Source of the DNA: Miscanthus floridulus
Lineage: Eukaryota > Streptophyta > Magnoliopsida > Poales > Poaceae
Direction: 5' to 3'
Length of the DNA: 64,000 bases
NCBI RefSeq assembly: GCF_019320115.1
Contig: NC_089588.1
Coordinates: 115,292,123 to 115,356,122, forward strand
The notes under the pieces were generated by a model, which made no database searches, was not told where the DNA came from, and worked only from the letters and a program-made list of their open reading frames with translations. Of this stretch, positions 21,739-32,836 are shown piece after piece. Positions within the stretch are counted from its first letter, which is position 1; each line of letters starts with the position of its first letter. The position numbers were made by a program, and so were the translations under genes.

Positions 21739-22119
21739 CTAATCAAGAGCATGCTCTACCCCTGCATCTCTTGCCACCTTGGCTAGTCTACGCCCAAAGC
21801 TAAAGATGTAGATGTCCAATTGGTGCTCTAGGCCTTTGACCTTAATCTTGCTATCATCTAACTGGCCCCTGAGGAATCTAACGTCCTCGCGAAGGTTTTT
21901 GATCTGGTCTTTCGCTGAGGTGATTTGGGGGTCTTCAGGAAGTGCAGGCTCTTCATCCTTCTCAAAGATAGCGCATGATTTTAAAATTGGAGGCTTGTAG
22001 GTCCTCTTAAATCTAAGGGGCTTCGATGATGAACTGGCTATCTCTTTCAAGATAGACTCTTGGACGGGGGTTGCCGGCCCTTTGCCTCTCCCTGGTTTGC
22101 GATCAGCCCCTTCCCACAC
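21739..22119 (-). CDS. Athila 3' ORF fragment, coiled-coil protein of unknown function
   Basis: A 126-codon open frame downstream of integrase, in the position where Athila elements carry an extra ORF. The start is a basic, Pro/Ser-rich segment ('RKPGRGKGPATPVQ'). A heptad-rich stretch predicted to be coiled coil follows ('DQIKNLREDVRFLRGQLDDS'). There is no signal peptide or membrane segment, so I see nothing supporting an envelope role. A related short frame lies upstream at 22507-22235. It is probably a decayed fragment of a longer ORF. Confidence 0.5.
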   Translation of the reverse strand: MWEGADRKPGRGKGPATPVQESILKEIASSSSKPLRFKRTYKPPILKSCAIFEKDEEPALPEDPQITSAKDQIKNLREDVRFLRGQLDDSKIKVKGLEHQLDIYIFSFGRRLAKVARDAGVEHALD

Positions 22120-22234
22120 CCGTCGTCGGCTTTTTGAAACCCCACTATAGTGTAGCTACAGCTATAAACGGTGTTACCTGAAGGCGTTACATGGACGCTT
22201 TTTGTAGCACTTTTCTGGAGTTTTGCGCTTGAGG

Positions 22235-22507
22235 TTATTGGCCTCTAAGGCCGACCTTGAAGGGGGGGCGCCTACCTAGGCTGGATATCAGCTTGTGGCG
22301 CCTTGGTCCTAGCCGTGGACCGCACACTTGTGCCTCCACTCGCCCTGCTGAGGAGTGGAGGCATGACAGCAAGCGGAGCGATTGTAACAATGCTTCTTCT
22401 TCTCTCACATAGGTGTTTTCGGGTGTTGGGTTGACGGGCTGTGGAATCTCTTCTAATTTGAAGGTGGAGTTAGAGCCGGTGTACAAAGCAAGTGCTTGGT
22501 TGGCCAT
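22235..22507 (-). CDS. Athila 3' ORF fragment, unknown
   Basis: A 90-codon minus-strand frame starting 'MANQALALYTGSNSTFKLEE', between integrase and the coiled-coil ORF. It may be the 5' exon or N-terminal part of the same retroelement ORF as 21739-22119. The last third is Arg-rich and probably out of frame. No domain recognised. Confidence 0.35.
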   Translation of the reverse strand: MANQALALYTGSNSTFKLEEIPQPVNPTPENTYVREEEALLQSLRLLSCLHSSAGRVEAQVCGPRLGPRRHKLISSLGRRPPFKVGLRGQ

Positions 22508-22689
22508 GGCTCAACTAGGATGGCTTAGGACTAATGCTATGAGATGGGGAGGAATGCTTTGGTGTGGGATCAAGGAAGGCTCATGGTGCTTTTATATAGG
22601 CTCAGCAACTGCATGGGGGAAGGACATTTCAGTGCAAAAATCTAGATGATCATGACGCACTCGGTCATACGAGGTTATTCAAGACTTGC

Positions 22690-25600
22690 AATGAATTTGT
22701 TAAAAGATATTAAGTCTATTTCATCCATTTCTTGGTTAATATTATGAGAATGTTCTAGGAAAATTTTCAATCTTTGACCATTAACTTTAAAAGTGTTATC
22801 GTCATTGTCTAGATGGTGATCGCGCCATGAGTTGACAACAGTGAATGGTCCTTCCCAATTGCTATGTAGCTTAACTTTACCGAAAAGCTTGACTCGGGAG
22901 TTGAATAGTAGGACCTTGTCTCCCTCCTTGAATTCTTTTTATTGGATTCAGGGGTCGTGCCATTTCTTGGTCCTTTCTTTGTAAAGTCTGGCACTGTGGT
23001 AAGCTTTCTCATGCCCTTCTTCTAGCTTGGAGATTTATTTTTTTTGGTTCTTGCCAGCTAGTTTTACGTCCATGTTCCAGTTCTCTATTGCCCAGTGAGC
23101 TCGGTGCTCAAGCTCAACCGGTAAGTGGCAGCTTTTTTCATAGACGAGTTGGAACGACGACATCCCATTGGGGGTTTTGTAAGCTGTCCTGTATGCCCAG
23201 AGTGCATAAGGAAGCTTGTTCTTCCACCCCTTCCCCATTTCGTTGACCGTCTTTTGCAGGATATTTTTGATTTACTTGTTCAAAGTCTCTGCTTGGCCAC
23301 TGGATTGCAGATGATACTGGATGGTGACGTTGTGCTTGGCCCCAAGCTCCCTTAGGAAGGCTCTAAAGATTTTATCGATGAAGTGAGATCCACCATCGCT
23401 TATAACCATTCTTGGTGTTCTAAAGTGAGGGAAGACCACTTCATAGAACATCCTTCGGGCGTGCTTGGCGTCGGCTACTCTGCATGGCAATGCTTCCACC
23501 CACTTTGACACATAGTCAACGGCGATGAGGATATACTGACAATCTTGGGACTTTTGAAATGGGCCCATGAAGTCAATGTCCCACATATCAAATATTTATA
23601 TTTGAAGGTTGTAGTGGAGGGGCATTGCATTGCGAGAAGTTATGGCACATTGCAGCTGGCATTTCCGACACCTTCAGATGAATTCTTTGGTGTCTTCGTA
23701 CATCATTGGCCAGAAGAACCTGCATTGCCAAATTTGGGCTTGAGTGCGGAATACTCCGTAGTGGCCTCTATACGGAGCTGCATGGCACTTTTCGATGATT
23801 TGTACCCCCTCCACTATCGGCACGCACCTTCTCAGCAAGCCATCGGAACATATCCTATAGAGGTACGAGTCGTCCCAAAGGTGATGTCTGCTTTCAGCTT
23901 GTAGCTTCTTCTTGTTCTCGCCTAGTGGTACGTACCCTGAAACTATGAAATTCATAATGCTCGCGTACCATGAGTTTGAATCCATCACCCTCAGCAGCAT
24001 GTCGTCGCGTAGGAAGTCATTAATTGGAAGTTCTTGTATGTCAGTGACTGGCATACGTGATAGATGATCTGTAACAGTATTCTCTCTTCCAGTTTTATCT
24101 TTTATTTCTTGGTCAAATTCTTGGAGCAAGTGAATCCATCTTATGAGGCGTGGATTTGCAACTTTCTTAGTGAGCAGGTATTTAAGTGCAGCATGATCGG
24201 TGTAAACAATTATTTTTGCTCCCACTAATTAAGATCTGAATTTATCAATAGCAAAAACAACTGCATGAAGCTCTTTTTTAGTTGTAGCATAATTAAGTTG
24301 TGCTCCTATCAGTGTTTTGCTAGCATAGGCAATTGCATGATGCTTTTTATCTTTGGTTTGTCCAAGGACCGCTCCAACGGCATAATCACTAGCATCACAC
24401 ATTATTTCAAATGGCAGCAACCAATTGAGTGGTTAGATGATTGGTGCTGAGATGAGTGCTTTCTTGAGTGGATGGAAAGCGTTTAAGCACACATCAGTGA
24501 ACTCAAATGGTACATCCTTAGCTAGTAGGATCGTCAATGGTCTAGAGATTTGTGAAAAGTCTTTAATAAAATGTTTGTAAAAACCTGCATGTCCTAAAAA
24601 GCAGCGGATTCCTTTTACGTTCACAGGGGGTGTTAGCTGTTCTATGACTTCAATTTTTGCTTTATCAAGCTCAATCCCCCTCTCAAACACTAAGTGTCCA
24701 AGAACGATTCCCTCTCAAACCATGAATTGGCATTTTCCTCAATTTAGTACTAAATCTTTTTCCTGACATCACTACAAGACTTTGTCTAAATTCTCTAGAC
24801 AATGGTCAAAGGTTTTTCCATACACTGAAAAATCATCCATAAAAACCTACACAATTTCTTCTATCATGTCTGAAAAAATTGACATCATGCACTTTTGGAA
24901 AGAGGCCGGTGCATTACACAACCCAAAAGACTTTCATCTATATGCATATGTTCCATATGGGCATGTGAATGTAGTCTTGCTTTGATCGTCGGGGTGGATA
25001 ATAATTTGGTGATACCCCGAATACCCATCGAGAAAACAAAAGAAAGAGTGCTTCGCCAACCGCTCTAACATCTCATCGATGAAGGGCAGTGGGAAGTGAT
25101 CTTTCATTGTTGTCGCGTTGAGTTTTTGGTAATCTATACACACCCTCCACCCTGTTACGGTTTGTTGTGGGATTAGTTTGTTCTTGTTGTTCCCTATGAC
25201 CGTCACACCCCCTTTCTTGGGCACCACTTGGACAGGGCAGACCTAGTCGCTATGAGGCACATGATAGGTAATCTAGGCATGAAGAAGTTTTAGGACTTCC
25301 TTCTTCATGCCTTCCCGCATTGTATTATTGAGCCTACGTTGGGGTTCGTGTGATGGTCTGCATGCAGGGTCAATTGGGATACGATGGGTGCAAAGCATTG
25401 GACTTATCTCCTCAAGATCTTGGAGTGAATACCTGAAAACTGACCTTTGTTTTTCTTAGATGGCGATGAGTTTGGCAATTTCCTCATCAGTAAGCTTGTC
25501 ACTTATGATTACTAGAGCTTCTTTGTTGCCATTCAAGAAAGCATAAGGCAGGCCAGCGGGTAGGGGTTTAAGTTCAACGGGAGGTCATGTCGGTGCTTCC

Positions 25601-26370
25601 TCTTGAGGAAGGACAATGGTTTCGCCCAGGTCGTCCTCTTCTTCTATAAAGAGATTAGCATCTTTTTCTCAGGATGACTCAGGAGATTTGAATGGTGATA
25701 CCGACATGACTTCCTTGGGTAGTTCATGGTAGGGGAGAGTGTCTGCCACGGAGTTTTTAGCTCGAGTGATAGGAATTGTGAAAGTGTCTCTCCCTAACTT
25801 AACATCCAACTCCCCTATTTTGGGTGGTTTAGTAAAAAGTTTTTCTAGGGGGTGACCTATCATGATGTCAAAATCTTTGGTGTCGAATATATGGAAATCG
25901 AGAACCATTTTGATTTTACCATGATATATTGTTATATTATGTAGGAGCCCAAGTCCTTTCAAATTAGAATGTGAAGCAATCCTAAGTGAATTGTTTATTG
26001 GAACAAGAGGTTCATTACAGAAGTAAGCGGATGCGAAAGATGTAGACATTATGTTTGCCCCAACAGTTGGATTATAGCGCACACCCACCATGTTGTCATG
26101 AATGTTGCATTGAATGAATAGAGAGGGGGTGTGAATCTGAACTGCTTTAGACAAAAACTCCACTTCTTCTACCCATTCTTTGCTCATAATGGTGGTCAAC
26201 TCCCTAATGGACTCTTTAAGGAATTCTTTGTCTACTGGGTCCAAAGGGGTGATAGGGACTGGTGGCCTCTTCTGACAAGAATAATTTGAAGTATTTCCAA
26301 TATCTTGGAAAAGGACATCCTCGAAAGGTGGAAGGTGTATGTTCGGCCTTAGACAAAGAGACTTCCTCAT
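22690..26370 (-). pseudogene. Athila pol polyprotein, copy B (broken)
   Basis: Minus-strand order: protease-like (26370-25669), reverse transcriptase (25227-24782), RNase H (24420-23950), integrase zinc-finger region ('[13 protein letters not shown]'), integrase core 23586-23035 and C-terminal part to about 22690 ('SNWEGPFTVVNSWRD'). The integrase catalytic triad is visible: 'DIDFMGPF', '[10 protein letters not shown]', 'SGQAETLNK'. The same TAG before 'VFMDDFSVYG' as in copy A is present near 24847, together with other shared stops, so most damage predates the duplication. It retains the 129 bases that copy A lost. Confidence 0.88.
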
Positions 26371-26401
26371 GACTTAACATAGGTTCCCCACGGAGGGGTT
26401 C

Positions 26402-27034
26402 TTAGGGAGGAGTGTTCTCTAGAATTCGATCTAAGAGGGCTTCTCCTTCCTTAGTGGTTTTGTATGTGAATGAACCTCCAGTAGTTATGTCAAGTTGTAG
26501 GGCAGTCTCCATGCTAATCCCTAACCAAAAATGTTGTAATAACACATGGTTGGGTATAGACACGTCTGGGCTGGAATGTGTTAGGATTGAAAATCGATCC
26601 TAGGCTGCACCTATGGTTTCCTTCTCCTTTTGTTGGAAATTGAGGATCTCTTGTCGTAGGGCAGCAATTAGAGATATAGGGAAGAATACGAGACAAAATC
26701 TATTCCTTAGTTCTTCCCAATCGCCAGCTACCTTCCCTACGTTATGGGTGTACCATTGTTTCACCCTCTCATCAAGTGAGAAAGGAAACAACTTCCACCG
26801 AAATATGTCTTGTGACATGCCTGAAATGGTCAGGCAAGCATAGAGTTGCTCAAATTCCCTAAGGTGATGGTAAGGATTTTCATAATCGATCCCCGAGAAG
26901 GTTTGTTCCCAAACCATGGCTATAAAGCTAGGGCAGATTTCATAGCTAGAAGTTGTGATTGGCTTCGAGGATTGTGGTGGCTCTAAGAACTCGCCCTTGG
27001 GGGCAAAAAGTTGATGAATTGTTTGGTGCTCCAT
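26402..27034 (-). pseudogene. Athila gag, copy B (nonsense mutation)
   Basis: Nearly identical to copy A gag, with start at the Met of 'MEHQTIHQLF'. At about 26602 the Trp codon TGG of 'GAAWDRF' has become TAG, ending the frame after about 144 codons. Copy A still has TGG, so this change followed the duplication. Confidence 0.85.
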
Positions 27035-27116
27035 TGGAAAAGAATAAAAAGGAAAAGAAAGGCAAGATAAAAGATACACAGGTGGACTAGGTTTGAAGAC
27101 AAAAACGACAACCGTT

Positions 27117-27133
27117 CCCCAGCAACGGCGCTA
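27117..27133 (-). promoter_or_regulatory. Primer-binding site, tRNA-Asp type (copy B)
   Basis: Same minus-strand sequence TAGCGCCGTTGCTGGGG as copy A, eight bases inside the 5' LTR. Confidence 0.8.
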
Positions 27134-27141
27134 GAAATGAT

Positions 27142-28397
27142 TGTTGGTGTTCCTTAGCGAAAGCAGAGGAATCCACAAGCGCACGGATACACCATTGTAG
27201 CACTTCACCCGGAAGTATTCAGGGTATCGTATTTTCCAAAAGGAACGGATGTGTGAGTCTCTTAACTAGTTCACCTAAAGAAAATAAGTGAGAGGTAGCT
27301 TAGGTAGTGAGTTTTTTGTAAGGTTAGATATCCTAAACGAAGATAACTTTGATACTATAGACTTGTTTTGGGCACCGGCTTATACCTGGTATGTCAAGTA
27401 CCTCCGGCCTGTAGCTCTATGTTGAACCCGGACGTAGGGGAATACGACGGACGGACATGGCTATCACCACCTACCGCCTACCCCTCAACCGTGGGGAACG
27501 AGTCCAACGAAGATAGCTTCTAGCCTAGACACCACATCTACGATATCTACTATTACTCTAGCGTGCATGCAAGGGTTATCCATCTTTATCAGGGCCCTTC
27601 TACTAGAGTACTCGCCACAAGGACGAACAACGAACCCACAAGTTTATAATGAACAAAGGTAGCTTCTTAAGAAATCGACACCAAAGTTAAACATGAACTT
27701 CTTACTCCAAGTAGTAAGACGCTCACAGAGGTACAAGCGGAGGAGTTGCTAGCTCTGACATGCTTCTGCTAAGTGCAGCGAGTACACTAAGAGAGGTTGC
27801 CGACAGCCCCGGCACTTATCCAACTCTTTCCTCACTCACTCCCATTCTTATTCTAGCTGAAGTTAAGTAGAAATGAAGCTCTCCCTCTCTTCTTTGCTCT
27901 CTTCATGTGTCGTCTAGAGGGGAGCTCTACCCCTCTATTTATACAGGGAGGATGACGGTACTTCAAGCTATTCTTGGCGCGAGGACAGGGCTGCACCACC
28001 TTAGCATGGAGGCATGCCACTGCCAGAGCAAGGAGAGGCATAGAGGCGCCCACAGGGGGCCCCGCCCCCTAGGGTCGGCCACCCTTGATTGCAGCCGTTG
28101 GCCACCGCCTTCGCGTGTCAGGCTTTGGGCTGGACCTGGATCACTCCTTGGTGGTGCTTTGCCCCGGTTGAGATGAGTTGATGGGGGCCTTTGTTGTTCC
28201 TTTGCGCAAATCAGCTTTGGAAAGCGCCTTTCTATGAATTTCTCCATGCATTTAGGTTTGTGATATGCAAAAAAATGCTTGTACCAAAACTTCTAGAAGG
28301 TGTAAGTTAAAATCCCTAATTCTACGTTTTGGTGTTTATATTTGTTCATTTTGTTTATATGTTGGTGGTAGGATTACGAGTTTAAGCATCACCAACA
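27142..28397 (-). repeat. Athila 5' LTR, copy B
   Basis: This 1256-bp LTR has ends TGTTGGTG/CACCAACA. A TATAAAT box lies on the minus strand at 27943-27937. It is followed by the ACGAC target duplicate at 28398-28402. It is closer to the copy A LTR (3325-4582) than to its own partner LTR at 18976-20226. Confidence 0.92.
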
Positions 28398-28402
28398 ACG
28401 AC

Positions 28403-29753
28403 TGCGGGACGTGAGGTGCAGATACATTGAATTTTAGCCATTGAATTTGGTAGAGTAAGGAGAGAGAATGACATAATTGATAATCACCGCCACCACTTTC
28501 ACTGTTGGTTTGTTAACAACCGGCAGTGATAATCATCACTGTCGGTTCGTATTATGAACCGTTAGTGAAATTATTTTCACCATCGCTTCATGTTACAAAA
28601 CATTGGTGAAGATAGGAGCGATTATCACCACGGGCTTGTAACACGAACCGGCGATGATAACCAATCACTACCGCTGGTTTGTGTTGGCATCCGGTAGTGA
28701 TGGCGACGCATTTTTGACCGCCGCTTTGTGTTACGAACCGGTGGTAAAAATCACTTTCACCAACGGCTGGACTTATGCTTGCAGCACAACAAAATTCATA
28801 AATTTTTCAAACAAAGTCGGGTGAAAACAAACTTTATATCCAATTTGTGTAAGTCGATGTGATCTACAATTTTGTAGTTGATGACTTTTTCATTTGAGAT
28901 CATTTACGGTCCCATAATTCCGTTTGAAGTTCTTGTATTTTAAAATTCAACTTTCTCGAATTGTACATACTGTCTCAGATGAAAAAAAGATCAGAAGCAA
29001 AGTTGTAGATTTCGATGTGATCTACAATTTTGTAGTTAATGACTTTTTCAGTTGAAACCATTTATAGTCTCAAATTTGTATCTGAAATTCTAAAATTTTG
29101 AAATTTAAAATTTCCAAACTACCTTGGATGGAAAATCGACCAAAACCAAAGTTGTAGATCGCGATGAGAACTACAACTTTATAGTTGATGAGTTTTTTCA
29201 TTTGAAATAATTTGAGGTCCCAAGTATGGCTGAAGTTCCCACACTTTTAAATTCTGATTGTTCAAATGACCTCGTATGGCGAAACGACCAACATCAAAGT
29301 TGTAGATGTCGATCAAAACAACAACTTTGTAGTTGATGACATTATCAACCGAAGTCGTTTAGGGTCTTAAATATTCATTTCAAAATTATGAGTAGTGAAT
29401 ACCAGGAGAATGAATATGCCATATAGACACAAGTGACTTAGGTGTGGAGTGGTTTGAACAGCTACGCGCAAGGACAGAGGTCTAAGGTTCGAAATCCACG
29501 ACCGCGCGCTATTCATATGAAAAATCGCGTGACTTGTGATATCACGGGATTAAATCAAATTTTGGACCTATTTTTTGACCCGATTTTGGAATTCATGGAA
29601 ATCCTAATCTTTGCCGGCCGAATCGGTGGTGATAGATTATCATCATCGCCTGTTCACAACCGGCGGTATGACCAACAACTTTCACCGCCAAGGGCCAAAA
29701 CCGGCGGTGATGAGGGGTCTGGACCCGGTGGTGATGAACATTCTGTATTAGTG
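28403..29753. mobile_element. Non-autonomous DNA transposon remnant (CACTA-like), copy B
   Basis: Counterpart of 4588-5938, with the same AACCGGCGGTGAT arrays, the same four internal 'TAGTTGATGA' repeats, the same B-box-bearing segment (near 29485) and the same right terminus TTCTGTATTAGTG ending at 29753. No coding sequence. Confidence 0.6.
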
Positions 29754-30151
29754 ATGTTGCATTTCTGGGTGCATTTGTTGGTCTTGATGGAGTAAAGGTT
29801 ATCTCTGCGGAGCAGGCAAATTGCGGGGTGGATCTACAATAATTGTAACTGATGGTTTATTTAGAGGTATAGACTAGTATTCGCTGCATGGGTCTTGGTG
29901 ATTCTGGTGATATATATCCGTGGCCTGGTAATTAATTTTCCAAGAGTTGTACTACTAATTTGCACGTTCTCTATTATTACAACAGATTTTTTGTTAGCTG
30001 GGTCCGTCGTTTTCCGTCCTTTGTTGCATCGTTGGAATTTGGAAACAGATCGGACTCCGTATTCTACTCCAACTCAACTGACCCGGCCGGGCTGTGTTCA
30101 TATATCTCGGAAAATAATTCCATCTATGGCGAGGAACAAACCCGAACGATA
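29754..30151 (+). promoter_or_regulatory. F-box gene B upstream region
   Basis: Same as 5939-6335 with few changes. A one-base difference (TTTGGAAAC versus TTTGAAAC near 30042) opens an upstream reading frame from 29960 into the F-box gene. That extension is not open in copy A and is not conserved in the upstream region of F-box C, so I do not take it as coding. Confidence 0.5.
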
Positions 30152-31378
30152 ATGGAAGCAAAACGAACAAAGCATGACGGCGGCGTGTTGCTGCCGGAGG
30201 ACGTCGTCTTCGAGGTGCTAGCCAGGCTGCCGGCGAAGACCCTGTGCCGGTTCCGGTGCATCTGCAAGGGCTGGTGCGCCCTCATCGCCAACCCTGCCTT
30301 CGTCGCCGTGCAGAGATCTCGCGCCGGGCCGCACCTCGTCGGCGTGTTATACAAAGCCTGGCCGCCGGAGGTGCGGGTGATGGACATGGACGGCAACGTG
30401 GTCAGGGCGTTAGAGATGACGAGGAGCACGCCGCTGCCCACGCGGCCAGACCTCATCTGCGTTGACGGAAACCATTTATCGCGGCAAGGTGGCATGGTCA
30501 TCGATCCGGCGGCCGGGCGAGCGTTCACCGTCGACTTCAGCGGGAGCGATCCACCACCTCCCCGGGGCTGCACCTACTCCACGAGCTTTGGACGTGCCGC
30601 GCCGTCCGGCGCCTTCAAGTTCATCCGCCTGCAGGAACCTTTGTCGTGGAATGACGACGGCGGTGGCCACATGTTCACCGAGGTTGCCACCATCATTGAC
30701 GGTGGCAGCACAGAGCCACCGACATGGAGGCGAAGGTCAGCACCGCCTTTTGTTACCGGCCCAGGCTGTGATCAGAAGGCCATAGTCAATGGGTTTCTCT
30801 ACTGCATCTCTTGCAAGCTCGAGATTGGTGGTGACGTCGATGGTGAAGATGATACAGCTCCAAGCTGGAACCGCATAGCCACTTTCGACCTCGAGAGGGA
30901 AGAGTGGAAGGCGGAGGTGATTATTGGCCCCACATTGATGAGGCACCACAAGGCAGAGGAGATATGGTGCATTGCTCTAGTCGAGATCAAGGGAACCTTA
31001 GCTATGGTTGACGCACACGTGGACAGTGACCAGGATGTGAGCATATGGCTCTTAGTTGATCCAGACAAGAGTGTGTGGGTCAAAGAGTGTACGATACAGA
31101 TGCCTAAAAAGTACACATGGACTACAAAGCTATTGGGCGATGTCTTGGGTGATAGAAGAATGTTATTGCTAGTAAGGAGGATGGAGAAAGAAACAAGACA
31201 AAATAAGAATAGCTATGATTTTCGAGATGCCCTTCTATTCTACAACCCTAGCACGAAGGCGTTTACAGACTTGTGGAGATCGCAATCGGATTTAGACATA
31301 CATTGGTCTTTTTACACTGGGAGCTTGTTGACAAATAAGTGCCGACAAACATCAAAGTACATAGATGCATCAAGTTAA
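30152..31378 (+). CDS. F-box protein, copy B (best-preserved copy)
   Basis: This 408-residue protein is a likely SCF E3-ligase substrate adaptor acting in cytosol or nucleus. The F-box is at about residues 13-55 ('LPEDVVFEVLARLPAKTLCR', 'CICKGWCALIANPAF'). The middle is continuous ('GGMVIDPAAGRAFTVDFSGS', 'TSFGRAAPSGAFKFIRLQE', 'WRRRSAPPFVTG'). The C-terminal part is of the DUF295-like F-box-associated type ('ATFDLEREEWKAEVI', 'WLLVDPDKSVWVKECTIQM'). I chose the ATG at 30152 because all three paralogues align from the 'KHDGG' just after it. A 5-base deletion near 31325 has removed the ancestral stop seen in paralogue C, adding about 15 residues. It is intronless. The CACTA insertion lies about 100 bases downstream and could affect the 3' end. 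Expression unknown. Confidence 0.75.
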   Translation: MEAKRTKHDGGVLLPEDVVFEVLARLPAKTLCRFRCICKGWCALIANPAFVAVQRSRAGPHLVGVLYKAWPPEVRVMDMDGNVVRALEMTRSTPLPTRPDLICVDGNHLSRQGGMVIDPAAGRAFTVDFSGSDPPPPRGCTYSTSFGRAAPSGAFKFIRLQEPLSWNDDGGGHMFTEVATIIDGGSTEPPTWRRRSAPPFVTGPGCDQKAIVNGFLYCISCKLEIGGDVDGEDDTAPSWNRIATFDLEREEWKAEVIIGPTLMRHHKAEEIWCIALVEIKGTLAMVDAHVDSDQDVSIWLLVDPDKSVWVKECTIQMPKKYTWTTKLLGDVLGDRRMLLLVRRMEKETRQNKNSYDFRDALLFYNPSTKAFTDLWRSQSDLDIHWSFYTGSLLTNKCRQTSKYIDASS

Positions 31379-31475
31379 AGGTAATGCAGATGATGTAGAC
31401 ACAACTTGTGTTTCAATGCAATGAAATAATCATTCAGTGTTAATTACACATTCAATGATGATACAACTAGCGAGT
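31379..31475 (+). other. F-box B 3' flank up to the CACTA insertion
   Basis: Direct continuation of the F-box 3' UTR-like sequence, matching 7572-7668. AGT at 31473-31475 is the left target duplicate. The flank resumes at 35374. Confidence 0.8.
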
Positions 31476-31499
31476 CACTACTGGATTCAGGTTCTTTGT

Positions 31500-32450
31500 C
31501 GAGTGCCTGAGGCACTCGGCAAAGGCCAGATTGCACTCGGCAAAGCCTTTGCCGAGTGCGGCACTCGACAAAGAACACACGGCAAAAAATTGATCGGCAA
31601 AACACTCTTTGCCGAGTGTCTTTTATCGGGCACTCGGCAAAGGCTTTGCCGAGTGCCCCGGGGACACTCGGCAAAGAAAAGCGACCGTCACGGCGCTGGT
31701 CCCGTTGACGGTCACTTTGCCGAGTGCCAACCTAGCAGGCACTTGGCAAAGATTTTTTATTTTTATTTCTTAAATTTCCTTGCCGAGTGTCAATCCTTCG
31801 GGCACTCGGCAAAGAGTTTTTATATTTTTTTACAAAATTTCTTTGCCGAGTGCCAACCTTCAGGCACTCGGCAAAGATTTTTATTTTTTAAAATTTCTTT
31901 GCCGAGTGCCCTCTGTACGGCACTCGGCAAAGATTTTTTTTAAATTTCTTTGCCGGGTGCCCTCTGTACGGCACTCGGCAAAGATTTTTATTTTTTTAAA
32001 TTTCTTTGCCGAGTGCCCTCTGTACGGCACTCGGCAAAGATTTTTATTTTTTTTAAATTTCTTTGTCGAGTGCCCTCTGTACGGCACTCGGCAAAGATTT
32101 TTATTTTTATTTTTTTTTAAATTTCTTTGCCGAGTGCCCTCTGTACGACACTCGGCAAAGATTTTTATTTTTATTTTTTTAAATTTCTTTGTCGAGTGCC
32201 CTCTTTACGGGACTCGGCAAAGTTTGAATTTTTTTTAAAAAAAAAACTTTGCCGAGTGCCCTCTGTCCGACACTCAGCAAAGTTTGAATTTTTTTTAAAA
32301 TTTCTTTGCCGAGTGTCATGGTCACAGCACTCGGCAAAGCTGGAAAAATGGTCTTCTGGACACCCATTTTTTTAGCTTTGAGAGTGCTGTGACCATTGCA
32401 CTCAGCAAATGGGTCCTTTGCCGAGTGCAACACTCGGCGAAGTGACCCAA
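31500..32450. repeat. CACTA 1 left subterminal hairpin array
   Basis: At least a dozen palindromes built from CTTTGCCGAGTGCC and its inverse, separated by T-rich spacers. Seven consecutive units from about 31900 to 32280 share the loop CTCTGTAC or a close variant and repeat every ~52-63 bp. In En/Spm-type elements such arrays bind the element-encoded TNPA-like protein; the same role is inferred here. Confidence 0.9.
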
Positions 32451-32836
32451 AACTGCAATTTTTAATTTTTTTTTTACATTCTATCATGACAAATAAATTC
32501 ATACAAACATCCATCACATATATATCTCATCCATCCACACATCCATCTGCACATATCACATCCATCACAATATATATCACATATATAATAATAAGTGCTC
32601 AAGTCCATCCAAATAAATTCACAAGTCCATCAAAGTCCACAAGTGCATCACAAGTATATCACAAAGTGAACAACAAATGAAAAAAATACAACGTGCACTC
32701 ATCTCGGCCAAGGCGACTGTGGTGAAGGCCCAGCTCCATCATTCGAAGGTGCATGAGGTGGATTATTCGAGCCACCGTCAGATGGAGACTGCACAAAGGA
32801 GAAAAGATTGCATGTGAGACAAGATTATTTGGATAG

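Larger units (their letters stand above)
18976..28397 (-). mobile_element. Complete Athila-like retrotransposon, copy B
   Basis: This is a 9.4-kb element on the minus strand. It has a 5' LTR at 27142-28397, primer site at 27117-27133, gag, pol including integrase, a 3' coiled-coil ORF region, a non-coding 3' region and a 3' LTR at 18976-20226. Both sides carry ACGAC (18971-18975 and 28398-28402), so the insertion is complete. The two LTRs of this element differ from each other more than the right LTRs of copies A and B do. The insertion is therefore old and the block duplication younger. It is inactive (stops in gag and pol). Confidence 0.93.

Noticed and set aside
21739..22507. Envelope-like protein in the Athila 3' region
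   Set aside because: No signal peptide, membrane segment or glycosylation-rich region is visible; only a coiled coil.
29960..30151. N-terminal extension of F-box B from an upstream in-frame ATG
   Set aside because: The extension is not open in copy A, the corresponding sequence in paralogue C is non-coding, and the region matches a promoter/5' UTR; the ATG at 30152 is conserved.
31437..32375. ORFs of 82-168 codons with repeated 'FAECP'/'RHSAK' wording
   Set aside because: These are translations of the CACTA hairpin repeats, not genes.
31500..32450. CRISPR-like regular repeats with spacers
   Set aside because: Units are palindromic, spacers are low-complexity T-rich, the sequence is plant nuclear DNA and lies within CACTA ends.
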